This document shows, one piece after another, positions 16,009-25,171 of a stretch of DNA of 64,000 nucleotides. The stretch spans positions 100,900-164,899 of the forward strand of contig CAWJFP010000013.1 in NCBI GenBank assembly GCA_963842155.1. Direction: 5' to 3'. The first letter of the stretch is position 1. Each line of letters begins with the position of its first letter. A program made the position numbers and the translations under genes. The DNA comes from CAWJFP01 sp963842155. Its GTDB lineage: Bacteria > Pseudomonadota > Alphaproteobacteria > JACZXZ01. The notes under the pieces were generated by a model that saw only the letters and a list, made by a program, of their open reading frames with translations, did not search any database and was not told where the DNA came from.

Positions 16009-16596
16009 TCACGGCAACCCGCGCGACATCACCCAGCAACGCAGTCCGCTCGCCGGCACCGTGGATACATGGACAAGGCGGAAGCCGACATGCTCATAGA
16101 TCGGGATATTACGCTCATTCTCGGTCTTGAGCAGGCAGGAGCGATGACCGCTCGCTTGCATGGCGCCGAGCGCCGCGTCGATGAGGCGCCGGCCTTGGCC
16201 GGCGCCTTGCGCCTCCGGCCTCACGCCGATCGATTCGATATAGGCGAAGCCCGGGGTTGCCTGCATCTCGACCAGGCGCGCGCAGGCGGATTCGTGCAGG
16301 TTGAGGCGCCAAAACGCCGGCAGCCCGATCACGAAAGGAATCGTGACCATGCGGCTGCGCGCGACGTCGCCGAGGCGTAGAGGGAAATGCCGGCCCGAAA
16401 GCCATGTCAGAACACCCTCGCCGCCCGCGGCGATCTCCACCCCGCCATGGCGGCGGCAGAAATGGAGTGTGGGCCGGAAGAGACGCGCCAGCCGCTTCAC
16501 CCGGTCTTCCTCGCGCGGGAATACGTAACCCATCATCGGGTCTTGCGCGAAGGCCAGGGCGAGCGTCCCGGCCCCATCCGCGAAGCGGTCGGCCAT
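16009..16596 (-). CDS. GNAT family N-acetyltransferase
   Basis: 195 residues from ATG 16596; the open frame extends far upstream, but that part is antisense to the sulfatase gene end. The acetyl-CoA site is visible as IESIGVRPEAQGAGQGRRLIDAAL (motif A), followed by SCLLKTENERNIPIYEHVGFRLV (motif B). The N-terminal half (FAQDPMMGYVFP) matches acetyltransferases acting on small molecules. It is the last gene of the minus-strand polysaccharide cluster; a role in acylating a sugar or amine there is only a guess. Confidence 0.88.
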   Translation of the reverse strand: MADRFADGAGTLALAFAQDPMMGYVFPREEDRVKRLARLFRPTLHFCRRHGGVEIAAGGEGVLTWLSGRHFPLRLGDVARSRMVTIPFVIGLPAFWRLNLHESACARLVEMQATPGFAYIESIGVRPEAQGAGQGRRLIDAALGAMQASGHRSCLLKTENERNIPIYEHVGFRLVHVSTVPASGLRCWVMSRGLP

Positions 16597-16609
16597 CTGG
16601 CCCGTCCTT

Positions 16610-18184
16610 TCAGGCCGCCGGAGCGGAGGGCTCGCGGTCAATGGCGCGCGGCGCGGCCGCCATTGTCTCTTCGCGCAGGGCATCGAGGATGAGCGCGGGC
16701 AATTCATGGGCGCGCAGGTCGCGACGGGCGCCCGCCCCGCCGCTCGATCGCCAAAGGAGATAATCGGTCCGTCCATCGGCGAAGGCGAACTCGTCGAAAT
16801 AGGCCGGCAGGCTGGGCAGATGATCGCCATAGAAGGCGAGCACCGCGGGCTCGCCCCGCGCGCCCAGGGAGGCGGTGAGCCCCGCGAGCATCGCATCGGC
16901 CTTTCTGAGGCCGGCGAGATAGCGCCGCAGGGCGGTATAGTGCGCGTCCGCCGCTATTCCCGGCGCGAGCTCGTCGCCGAGCGGCGGGCCCTTCGCGCGC
17001 CAGGGCCCGTGGTTCTCCATCGTCATGGCGAAGATCATGAGGCCTGGCTCCCGGTTGGCGACCAGGTCGAGCATAACGTCGCCGAGCTCGCCGTCCGAGA
17101 CATAGCCGCCGCCGCGCGCCTTCCGTCCGAAGCCTTCGATGCCGATGAACTCGTCGAATCCCAGATTGGGCATGACGAGGTCGCGGCGGAAGAAGCGGCG
17201 ATCGAAGGGATGGAGACAGATCGTGCGGTAGCCTTGCGCCCGCAGCCGCCAAGCGAGCGAGGCGACCGGCACGCGCGCAAAGGCATGATAAGGGTTGAAA
17301 CGATCGAAGCCGAGCGCTTCGTCGCCAAGCCCGGTCAGGACCGAGAATTCCGTGCGTAGCGTATTGGCTCCCCATCCGGGCACCTCGAGCCTGCCGGAGG
17401 CGGCGCCTTCGCGGCATGCCCGGTCGAAGCCTTCGAGCAAATGCGGCGCGATGCCGGGATGCATCAGGCGCGCATCGAAAAAGGATTCGCATTGCACGAT
17501 CAGCAGGCAAGGCATTGGCCGCCCGGGTGGGGCAGCTGTCGCGGAAGTTAGGGGAGGCCGCACTTGCGCCTGGCGCGCACGCCGCTCGGCTCGTGCGATG
17601 ATGCCATGGACGAACAGGCTCGCGAGAGGGCCTATCTTGCGCCCGTCCTCGGCAGGGTCGCCGCTGGGGCCAAGGCCGCGCAACCAAGCGGCGACCCGCC
17701 CGAGCAGCGGCTGCCGCGCGACGCCCAGCCAAAGGCCGCCCAGAGCCAGCACGGTCGCGGCGGCCGGTTCTATCCGGCCGAACCAAAGCGGCGGCTCGAG
17801 GTAGAAGACCGCCGCCAAGGCCGCGAGGATCGCGATCGCGCCGCCGATGACGAGGATCTCGCCGGCGAAGGGCAAATAGAGCTCGGGATGGGTGAAGAGC
17901 TGCGGCAGCTCCGACATGTCGGCGAACACGACCGGCTCGCGCAGCACGGCGCGCTTGACCTTGTCGGCAAAGGCGAGCCCCGCTGCGAGCGCGAATACGA
18001 GGAGGCCCGCGAATAGCGGCCGCGCGCTCAATCCCAGGAACGCGGCCCAGCCCAATATCGCAGGCGCGGCGTCGAGCAGGACGGCGACCATGCGCCGCCC
18101 CTCGGCGCGCGCCAACCGACGCAGCAGCAGCCAGCCCAACGCGACGGGGACGAGGCCTAGGCCGATATGCATCACGACGGTCAT
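16610..18184 (-). CDS. LTA-synthase-like sulfatase / phosphoglycerol transferase membrane protein
   Basis: 524 residues. About five membrane helices in the first 160 residues are followed by an extracytoplasmic sulfatase-fold domain. Visible are LIVQCESFFDARL (metal-binding region with a possible nucleophile), WGANTLRTEFSVLTGLG, MTMENHGPW and FYGDHLPSLP, as in lipoteichoic acid synthase and OpgB relatives. It could add phosphoglycerol or phosphoethanolamine to a surface glycan. The start at 18184 overlaps the SDR stop (ATGA), so the two are coupled. The open frame upstream of 18184 overlaps the SDR gene and is not used. Confidence 0.85.
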   Translation of the reverse strand: MTVVMHIGLGLVPVALGWLLLRRLARAEGRRMVAVLLDAAPAILGWAAFLGLSARPLFAGLLVFALAAGLAFADKVKRAVLREPVVFADMSELPQLFTHPELYLPFAGEILVIGGAIAILAALAAVFYLEPPLWFGRIEPAAATVLALGGLWLGVARQPLLGRVAAWLRGLGPSGDPAEDGRKIGPLASLFVHGIIARAERRARQAQVRPPLTSATAAPPGRPMPCLLIVQCESFFDARLMHPGIAPHLLEGFDRACREGAASGRLEVPGWGANTLRTEFSVLTGLGDEALGFDRFNPYHAFARVPVASLAWRLRAQGYRTICLHPFDRRFFRRDLVMPNLGFDEFIGIEGFGRKARGGGYVSDGELGDVMLDLVANREPGLMIFAMTMENHGPWRAKGPPLGDELAPGIAADAHYTALRRYLAGLRKADAMLAGLTASLGARGEPAVLAFYGDHLPSLPAYFDEFAFADGRTDYLLWRSSGGAGARRDLRAHELPALILDALREETMAAAPRAIDREPSAPAA

Positions 18185-18981
18185 CGCTGGAGATCGGTTC
18201 GCGGCCGAATATGGAAGCGGAAGCGGCGCAGAAGCGCATCGCCGAACGCCGCCGGCGCCAAGTCCGCGAACTGCATGCCGAGCGCCAATAGGCGCGGAAA
18301 GACGATTCGGGCACGGCCGCGGTCGAGGCCTTGTTTCACGACGGCGGCGGCTTTCTCGAGCGGCATGAGGAAGGGGCGCGGCCCGGCATAGCGGTCGCCC
18401 ATCGGCGATTCGAAGAAGCCGGGGCAAATCACGCTGACCGAGATCCCGTTCTCGCGCAACAAGGCACGCAAGGCCTCGCCATAGGCCCTCGCGCCGGCCT
18501 TGCTGGCGGAATAGCCGGGGCTGAAAGGCGAACCGCGATAGGCGGCAATCGAGGCGACGATGCCGATGACGCCTGCCCGCCTCGCGCGCATGGCCGGCAG
18601 CAAGGGCTCGATCGTGTTCATCATCCCGATCAGATTGACGCGCACCTGTTCCGTCGCCGCGGCAGCGCCCTCGAGGCCGCCGTCGGGTCGCGCGCCGGCG
18701 GAAATACCCGCGTTCGCAATCAAGCGACGAACAGGGCAGCGTCGGTCGAAATCCAGGAGCCATTCCGCGAGCGGCGCCCCATCCGCCACGTCGAGGAGAC
18801 CCGTCTCGACCGCGGCGCCTCGCTTGCGACAGGTATTGGCCACGGCTTCGAGCCGCCCGGCATCCCGCCCGATCAGGCCAAGGAAGGCGTTCGGCGCGGC
18901 GTGGCTGGTCGCCAGCGCGGCTCCCAGCCCGCTCGACGCTCCGGTGATGACGATGCTCCGGGGCGGCTCATGACCGATCAT
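18181..18981 (-). CDS. Short-chain dehydrogenase/reductase
   Basis: A 266-residue classical SDR with cofactor loop ITGASSGLGAAL, the structural motif IANAGIS, and the active-site Ser (IVASIAAYRGSPF), Tyr and Lys (YSASKAGA). After the loop, the segment ATSHAAPNAFLGLIGRDAGRL is typical of SDRs in KpsC/KpsS polysaccharide clusters. It lies between kpsS and the LTA-synthase-like gene, whose start overlaps its stop. Probably modifies a capsule sugar; the substrate is unknown. Confidence 0.88.
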   Translation of the reverse strand: MIGHEPPRSIVITGASSGLGAALATSHAAPNAFLGLIGRDAGRLEAVANTCRKRGAAVETGLLDVADGAPLAEWLLDFDRRCPVRRLIANAGISAGARPDGGLEGAAAATEQVRVNLIGMMNTIEPLLPAMRARRAGVIGIVASIAAYRGSPFSPGYSASKAGARAYGEALRALLRENGISVSVICPGFFESPMGDRYAGPRPFLMPLEKAAAVVKQGLDRGRARIVFPRLLALGMQFADLAPAAFGDALLRRFRFHIRPRTDLQR

Positions 18982-18992
18982 CGCCGGGCATG

Positions 18993-20262
18993 TTATCCGA
19001 GCAGGATGAGCGACTCGACACCTAGATTGATCGTGCTGGGTCGGCGAGCGTCGCCTGCCTCGAGCCGGTCGATCGTTCCGGCGACGGCCGCTTCGACGCC
19101 CGCTTCGCTAAAGAAGCTCCCGCGAATTAGGCATCGATTAACCAACAGCCGGTAGAACCCCGCGAAGAGATCGGGGTCGGCCGATCGCCCCTCGCGCCAG
19201 AACCGATCGAGCCCATGCTGAAACGTCAAGCCGTCGATATCGTAGACCGCACTGCCCAGCGCGATCGCCGGCCGGCCCATCTTCAACGCGACGGCGCCGC
19301 AGGTGCTGTTGATCGTCACCAGGCCGAGCGAGCGCACCAGCAGGCTCATGAAGTCGCGATCGTGGATGTAGATAACGCGCTCCGCGACGCCCGCCTCGGT
19401 CGCGATGCGGCGCACCACCCTGCGCCAGCCGGTCAAGCCGCAATCCAGCGGATGGCTCTTCACGACCAGGAGCGTTTCGGGTGGAGCATAGCGTGCAAAG
19501 GAGGTGATGACCGATCGCAAGGCGGGGCGGACGCGAAGAAATTGCGAATGCAGCCGCACTTGCGAATCGCTGTCGAGCTGCATCGGAAAGAGGAAATAGC
19601 GCGCGCTGGCGTCAAGCCGGCGAAGCTGAAGGCGTGCGCGAAGCCGCTCGTAGGGGCTCCGAATGAACTTGCCGACCCATCCGATATATTGAACGAACGG
19701 GTCGAGCGGGGCGTGATGCTTGTACTTCGGGAAAGCGCCAGGCGAGAGCGACGCGCGCGACGTTGTACACGACATCGAGCAGCGCCCGCCGGGCGAAGCT
19801 GTCGGTGAAGGCTGGCCCGTTCTCCGCTTCGGGCAGAAGCGCGGCGGTGCGCAGGATCGCCGCGGGATTGCGCGGCAGCGTCGAGTAGCCGTTCACGCCG
19901 CTCTGCTCGAGCGTGATCCAGTTGGGCCGTAGATAGCCCTCTTCGCAAATATGCAGCGAAACGGGGCGACCTTTGGCGACCCTGATCGCCTCGCGATGGA
20001 CAGGCCGGCAATCGCCGAAGAGCAGGATATCCGTGACCTGCAGCCGGTCGATCAGGTCCTCGAGAAACGCGGGCCATTCCTCGAGGCTGCCGCGGAAACT
20101 GATGGCGCCGGGCAGAGACCAGAACAGCACGTCGCCGCCGTTGAAGTTCACCCGGCAGACGCGATGGCCGCGCTGGCGTAGCGCGCTCCCCAGCCTTCGC
20201 ATATAGCTGCTGGCGTTCCCCTGCAGAAAAAGGAAACACCGGCGGGCCGCTCCGCGTCGCAT
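18993..20262 (-). CDS. kpsS: KpsS-like capsule polysaccharide protein, frame interrupted by one extra base
   Basis: KpsS-type proteins add Kdo to the lipid anchor of group 2 capsules. The N-terminal half (20262 to about 19730: FLFLQGNASSYMRRLGSAL, RVNFNGGDVLFW, CEEGYLRPNWITLEQSGVNG) and the C-terminal half (about 19734 to 18993: FLFPMQLDSDSQVRLHS, VVKSHPLDCGLTGWRR, TINSTCGAVALKMGRPAIALG, YDIDGLTFQ) are adjacent parts of one protein in two frames. They join at FP-KYKHH near 19726-19734 if one base of TTTCCCG (minus strand) is removed. Total length is 1270 nt, one more than a multiple of three. Either a broken gene or a sequence error. Confidence 0.82.
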
Positions 20263-20673
20263 TAAACGTCCCCCTCAAAGCGCTGCCGGAACCGTCATCG
20301 CCGACGGAACGACGCGCTCCACCGCATCGTACCAACACGGTCTGCGCGGCCGCCCGACCCGCGCGTCACCGCGCCTCAACCTACTCTTGCCATAGTCCTA
20401 CGCTGGCCTATGCATTTCCCGACGGTCGTCAACGTTGCTTTAACGCCGTCATGTTGCCACCTTCTCACGCGGCCTTCCTGGACGAAAGAATAATACTAAC
20501 TCACGGCCGCTGCGAACGAAACGCAAATGTAACATCATTGCCCGAAATATTACAATAACCTGATGACAAAAATCCAACACCAATATGAATTTGCCGCAGG
20601 CGCGGTCGTGAATGCGCCGGCGGACGAGCGCCGCGACGATGAAGCGGGGAGCAACCCATCATCGCGACCATGG
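20263..20673. other. Gene-free 411-nt gap with an AT-rich block
   Basis: No convincing ORF or RNA. The part around 20480-20600 is distinctly AT-rich against the GC-rich surroundings. It lies upstream of kpsS (minus strand) and downstream of the KpsC/KpsS-like gene. It may hold a promoter for the kpsS-SDR-sulfatase-GNAT operon or a site for an AT-preferring silencer. No clear -35/-10 pair with normal spacing was found. Confidence 0.5.
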
Positions 20674-22224
20674 TCATAACGCCTCGCCTCTCCCCTCGCC
20701 GCCTGCTTCAGCATTTCTCCCGTCGGTCGCGGCGATGCTTAATCCCGCGGCCCAATCCCGCCAATGAGGCCGGCGGAGAAAGCGCAAGCCGTCGCGCAGC
20801 CAAGGACAGGGAGACGCGATCATGTCGCGGAGGATACGGCGCCAGGGCAAAGGCGGCTGCTCCAATTGGGGGAAATCGACGACCGCCGCCGGCGGCGCTT
20901 CGCCTTTGAGCATCGCCACGAGGCGCTCGACGCTTGCGGCGTCGTCGGTGAAAAGGTGGATCAGCAGGGCGCCGGCGAGAAAATCCTCGAAGGCGCGATA
21001 GTCCCGCGGCTCGAGGCGCCCCGAGATGCGCCCCGCCTTCATATCGACGAGGAAATCCGAGAGGCTTTCATAGTCATGGGTGAAGCCGGCGCCCTCATAG
21101 AACGCGCGGCCGAGCTGCACCGGCTTCAAGCCGGCCTGGCAGGCTTCCAACGCTCCTTGCGAGCATAGGGTGACAACCCAATCGGCCTGGCGGAAGAGAA
21201 CGCGGATGGGCTCCGTCTCGAGAATACGAAGCCGCCCGCGTTGCGCCGCGGGCAGGCCGGCGGCGAATTCCCTCATGCGCTCGAGGGTGAGCGGGCGCTT
21301 CAGATTGGGCCGCCGGCGCTCCCAGGGATGCGCCTTGAAGATCACCCTCGCCTCCGTCTCGGCAAGCAATCGCCGCATCGCGTCGAAATAGAAGGGCAGC
21401 GCGAAGAGCGGTCCCGCCTTTCCCTCGATCATGCCGAAATCATTGAGTACCTGGCCGATGACGAGAACCGTGGGACCCGGCTCGCGAAAAAACGGCGCCG
21501 TCTTGCCGGCGACGGGCCGCACGTTCTTGTTGCGCATGTCGCGCAAGCGACGATGCGCCTCCGCCCGCATGCGATCGGCGTGCTCCGGCGGCAAGACCAT
21601 GCGCTGGCGCCAGGCGGCGTCGGCGAGGAGGCTGCTGTTGGCGATGGGACTGTAACGCGGCTCGCAATAGAATTCGTTGCCCGTGAAGAAGCTTTCCAGC
21701 ACGAAGGCGCGAAGCCCGCGGCGCTCGGCCAAGGCCAGGAGGGTGCGCGTGTAGATATAGCTGCCGGAAAATACGACAACATGGCTGAAGCCGTGCTCGT
21801 CCAGATGCCGCTCCCAGAAATCGAGCCAATCGGCGGCGGCGGCGAGGTTAAGCAGCAAATCGTCGCGATCGCGCTCCCAGGCTCGGCGCAGCAGGCTCGC
21901 GAGGTCCTTTGGCCCGTCGTAATCGAGCCAATGCTCGCGCGGCATCAACCGGCACAGCAGCTCCGAGATCGCAAGCGGGGCGAGCGCCAGGCCGCCATGG
22001 CCGCTGACAACGAGCTCCTCCACGGAGAGCGCCGAAAGCCGGTCGAGATGCCGCGCCAAGAGGCCGCGGAAGGCCCGATAATCGCCGTGACGTTTCCACC
22101 AGCGGCGCCGACTGCGCTCGCGGCGCCAGGCGATGCCCGGGCGCGCGAGAGCCGTCATCAAGCTCGGGAAATTGCGTCGATGAAAATGCCAGCTATCGGG
22201 GACGAGGAGCTTGACGGCCGGCAT
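20674..22224 (-). CDS. Capsule polysaccharide biosynthesis/export protein (KpsC/KpsS family)
   Basis: 516 residues from ATG 22224 (MPAVKLLVPDSWHFHRRNFP). The frame is open upstream of this ATG, but that part overlaps the end of the glycosyltransferase gene. Features of the Capsule_synth family: VVVFSGSYIYTRTLLALAERR, FVLESFFTGNEFYCEPRYSP, ARVIFKAHPWERR and DWVVTLCSQGALEACQAGLKPVQLGRAFY. It starts 1 nt after the corrected stop of the glycosyltransferase gene. Probably a Kdo- or glycan-transferring enzyme of capsule assembly. Confidence 0.85.
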   Translation of the reverse strand: MPAVKLLVPDSWHFHRRNFPSLMTALARPGIAWRRERSRRRWWKRHGDYRAFRGLLARHLDRLSALSVEELVVSGHGGLALAPLAISELLCRLMPREHWLDYDGPKDLASLLRRAWERDRDDLLLNLAAAADWLDFWERHLDEHGFSHVVVFSGSYIYTRTLLALAERRGLRAFVLESFFTGNEFYCEPRYSPIANSSLLADAAWRQRMVLPPEHADRMRAEAHRRLRDMRNKNVRPVAGKTAPFFREPGPTVLVIGQVLNDFGMIEGKAGPLFALPFYFDAMRRLLAETEARVIFKAHPWERRRPNLKRPLTLERMREFAAGLPAAQRGRLRILETEPIRVLFRQADWVVTLCSQGALEACQAGLKPVQLGRAFYEGAGFTHDYESLSDFLVDMKAGRISGRLEPRDYRAFEDFLAGALLIHLFTDDAASVERLVAMLKGEAPPAAVVDFPQLEQPPLPWRRILRDMIASPCPWLRDGLRFLRRPHWRDWAAGLSIAATDGRNAEAGGEGRGEAL

Positions 22225-22225
22225 C

Positions 22226-23177
22226 TCAGGCCGCTTGCCGCTCGTCGGCAGCGACGGCGCGGTAAAGCACGTAATAGCGTGCCAGTACCTCGCTCCAATC
22301 GGCGACCTCGGTCGCGAGAGCGCCCGCCTTGAGCCGGCCGAGCAAGGCCGCATCATGCGCCAGACGCGCGCAAACGCCCGGCGTCCCGCTCGGCGTCGCC
22401 GGCGAGGATCAGCCCGTTCTCGCCGTCACGCAGCATATCCGGCACCATGCCGACGGCGGTGCTTAAGACGGGCGTGCCGCTATGGAGCGCCTCGGGGAGC
22501 GAGGCCGGTCCGCCCTCGTGACGGCTCAGCACGAGCAACGCGTCGATCGAGCGATAGAGTGCTGCGAGCACGCCATAGGGCGGCGCCTCGTAATGCTCGC
22601 ATTGAAAGCCGAGGCCGCGCGCAGCCTCCGCTTCGCGCCAACGCCCGCCGCCTGCGAAAACAAAGGCGAAATCCGCGGGATCGAGCCTGCGCAACAATGT
22701 AGTCAGCGCCGTCTCGCCTTTGACGCCGCTCCAAAAGCGCCGGGAGAAGACCCCTATACGGAGCGGCCGCAGGGACGCGGGCGACGCTTCCTTGCGCGGC
22801 AGCAGCCCCTTGTCGGCGCCATGCGGGATGATCGACAGATTGACCAGGCCGAGCGCGGCCAAACGGTCGCGTTGCCGCCCATTCAAGCAGACGACATGCC
22901 GCGCCTCGCGATAACGCGGCAGGAACAGCTCGAAAGCCTGCCAAGGATCGGGATCGTCGAAATCGTGGTGCACGGTGACCACGGCGTTCGGCGGCAGACG
23001 GCACTCCCGGTTCGGGCGGTGGAAATGGTAGACATGCTGGCCGGGCAGCCGATAGGGGGAGACCGTGACGGTCATGTCCCCCGGCGCATTGTCGATGAAG
23101 CGCTGGCAGATATCCTCGAAAATGCCGCTCGCGAAAAAATGCGACGACAGCACATGGTTGACCTTGATGATGTCCAA
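22226..23177 (-). CDS. Glycosyltransferase (GT4-like), frame interrupted by one extra base
   Basis: A glycosyltransferase with the GT-B C-terminal signature: IGVFSRRFWSGVKGE, FVFAGGGRW, ALLVLSRHEGGPASLPEAL (E-x7-E) and STAVGMVPDMLRDGENGL. The annotated frame stops soon after AGDAERDAG. Removing one G from the GGG run near 22375-22380 continues it as VCARLAHDAALLGRLKAG to a stop at 22226, which sits 1 nt before the next gene as expected in an operon. The start is probably TTG 23177, in frame with DIIKVNHVLSSHFFASG; no ATG fits. Divergent from the propeller-type transferase gene. Confidence 0.8.
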
Positions 23178-23196
23178 ATCTGCGCCCCCGGCCGCG

Positions 23197-24175
23197 ATGA
23201 CGGCCCTATCTAGCGGCGGCGCCTCGCCTTGTCGATACCCGCGCCGGCGCGAAGTTTCTCCTCCGCCCTTGGCGCCGCGAGGAGTGGAATCTCGGCATCG
23301 TCGAGCAGACGGTCGAGGATATCGCCAGAAACGGCTTGAGCCGTCCCGTTCGCTGGCTTGCCCCCCCGCCGCCTTTGACCTTCCTCGCCGATCCCTGCGG
23401 CTGGGCCGAGGCCGACGGAACCCTTCAGCTTCTGGCGGAGCGGCTGGATCATCGCGACGGCAAGGGCGAGATTTGGTCGGCATGCGTCCCGCCGGGCGGC
23501 GATCCCGCGCAAGCGGTCTTCCGGCCCGCCATCCGGGCGGCGACGCATCTCTCCTATCCCTTCGTCTTTCCCCTCGACGGCCTGCCGCATCTGGTGGCGG
23601 AAAGCTGGGAGGCCTGGCGCACGACCATCCATCGCCGCGAGCCGTATGGGACCTGGCGGCCGGTCGGGCAGATTCTCGAAGGTATTCCGGTCGTCGACCC
23701 GACGATCTATCGGGACCCGGCCGGAAGCCGCTGGTGGCTGTTCTGCGGGCGCGAGGACGACCGGCCCAATCGCAACCTCTATCTCTTCCACGCGACGCAT
23801 CCGCTGGGGCCTTGGACGGCGCATGCCGCCAATCCCGTGAAGTCGAGCTTGCGCTCCAGCCGGCCGGCGGGCGCGCTTATCCTTGCCGGGGAGCGCCTGC
23901 TGCGGCCGGCGCAGGACTGCTCGGCGACCTATGGCGGCGCCGTCACCGTTAACCGCATCGAGCGCCTGACGCCGACCGAGTTCCGCGAGGTCGAGGAGCG
24001 CCATATCCCGCCGCCGCCCGGCCCCTACGCGGACGGCTTGCATACGCTTTGCGGGCTGGGGCGCTGGACGATCCTCGACGGCAAGCGCTGGCGGACGCAT
24101 CCGCTCGAGCCGCTCAGGCAATGGAGGGTGGGGAGGATGAGCCGCCGAAGGCGGCAAGCGGCGATGCTGTCTTGA
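23197..24175 (+). CDS. Propeller-type transferase resembling glucosamine inositolphosphorylceramide transferase
   Basis: The clear part (from about 23240) reads AKFLLRPWRREEWNLGIVE, then FLADPCGWAEADG, THLSYPFVFPLDGLPHLVAES and VDPTIYRDPAGSRWWLFC, a five-bladed GH43-like fold found in bacterial and plant glycan transferases. In this frame the first start-like codon is TTG 23336, but the conserved segment begins earlier. ATG 23197 is out of frame by one base, and 23197-24175 is one nucleotide over a multiple of three, so another single-base insertion near 23201-23235 is suspected. Function assigned only at family level. It converges on the ferritin-like gene. Confidence 0.6.
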
Positions 24176-24196
24176 CGCTAACGCGAAGGGCTCGCC

Positions 24197-25015
24197 TCAA
24201 GCGCCGGCGCGGGCCAAGCGCGCGCTGCGGTAGCGAATGAACCAGGCGGCGAAACGGCTCAAGACGCGGCTTAGCCGTCCGTTCGGCGTCAGGCCCACGG
24301 CCTTCAGCACCATGGCGATGCCGCGCTCGACATGGCCCGGGCGGTAATAGGAATAGGCGCGGCGCACATAGGCGGCATTATAGCGCTTGCGGTCGTAAGC
24401 GCCGTCCGCCGCGTGATTGGCGGCATAATAGGCGAAGGCGAGCTCGTCATCCTCGCTCTCGAAGAGCCGGCGCAAGGCGACCGCGAGGCGTCGCACCGGG
24501 CCGATGCGTTCGCGCGCCAGATAACGTTTGAGGTAGGAATAGAAGAGCTTGTAATGGCGCAGCTCGTCGGCCGCGATCTGCTTGCAGATGGCCTGCAACA
24601 CGGGCTCCCGCGCCGAGGCTGCGAGCGCGCTGTAATAGGAGCTGGTGCCGACCTCGACCATGCAGCGCGCAACGAGCTCGCCCGAGCGACTGCCGCGCAC
24701 CGAGCGCACATTGCCCACCGGCAAGACGATCTTCGCGGCGAAGAGCTTGAAGGCTGCATCGAAATCGAACGAGGGATCGGCGAGCTTGGCCCAACGCGCG
24801 AGCGCGCGGCCATGCTGCACTTCCTCCTCCGCCCATTGCCAGGCCACGCGCTTGAATTCCTCGTCGTCGGCGAAGACATGCTCGAGATAGCGCGCATATT
24901 CGTGCCCGTTATGCTCGACCAGGCTTGCCGCCTTGGCGATCTTGAGCAGGTCGGGATCGACCTTCGCGGGCTCGAAGCGGTCCCAGGGGATGTCGTCCAG
25001 CGTCCAGTGCGCCAT
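24197..25015 (-). CDS. Ferritin-like diiron protein
   Basis: A 272-residue all-helical protein with two ExxH motifs (E65-H68 in WAEEEVQHGR and E151-H154 in ADELRHYKLF) and additional Glu at about 34 and 121. This is the ligand set of ferritin-like carboxylate-bridged diiron proteins such as rubrerythrin or fatty acid desaturase relatives. No signal or membrane segment. It could be an oxygenase, desaturase or iron-stress protein; the reaction is not determinable. The start codon and leader are duplicated upstream of the neighbouring PhyH-like gene. Confidence 0.8.
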   Translation of the reverse strand: MAHWTLDDIPWDRFEPAKVDPDLLKIAKAASLVEHNGHEYARYLEHVFADDEEFKRVAWQWAEEEVQHGRALARWAKLADPSFDFDAAFKLFAAKIVLPVGNVRSVRGSRSGELVARCMVEVGTSSYYSALAASAREPVLQAICKQIAADELRHYKLFYSYLKRYLARERIGPVRRLAVALRRLFESEDDELAFAYYAANHAADGAYDRKRYNAAYVRRAYSYYRPGHVERGIAMVLKAVGLTPNGRLSRVLSRFAAWFIRYRSARLARAGA

Positions 25016-25171
25016 GCTTGGCCTCTTAGGCCTTGCGCGAAAGTGGGGCTTCCGCGGCTCGACCGGTCAGGCGTTTATATAGCGCCGATGACAATATCGT
25101 GAAAGGGGCCGGCCCTGGACGGTCGCGTAAGCCGGGCAGGAGGCCGGCCATCTCAATCGGCCCCGGCGCCG
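24991..25171 (-). repeat. Duplicated leader, copy 1 (before the ferritin-like gene)
   Basis: About 180 nt spanning the first eight codons and leader of the ferritin-like gene and the last codons of the PhyH-like gene. It aligns, with small indels, to 26243-26406, where the same relation exists between a remnant start, the leader and the last codons of atpC. The unit therefore runs from one gene's 3' end to the next gene's 5' end, as expected from a tandem duplication. Confidence 0.75.
25076..25103 (-). promoter_or_regulatory. Candidate promoter of the ferritin-like gene
   Basis: On the minus strand TTCACG (25103-25098), 16 nt, TATATA (25081-25076), about 60 nt before the ATG at 25015. The duplicated copy retains TTCACC, 16 nt, TCTATC (26351-26324), so the spacing is preserved. 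Confidence 0.45.

Noticed and set aside
19612..20262. Two separate genes in the kpsS region (N- and C-terminal pieces)
   Set aside because: The halves match consecutive parts of one KpsS-type protein and join exactly at FP-KYKHH after removing one base; the start of the second piece (MSCTTSRASL) has no family similarity.
20674..22224. CRISPR or tandem repeats in the AT-rich capsule region
   Set aside because: No regularly spaced direct repeats were found anywhere in the window.
22353..23483. Glycosyltransferase start far upstream at 23483
   Set aside because: The upstream 100 codons are antisense to the propeller-type transferase gene and have no family similarity; a TTG start at 23177 fits the conserved N-terminus.
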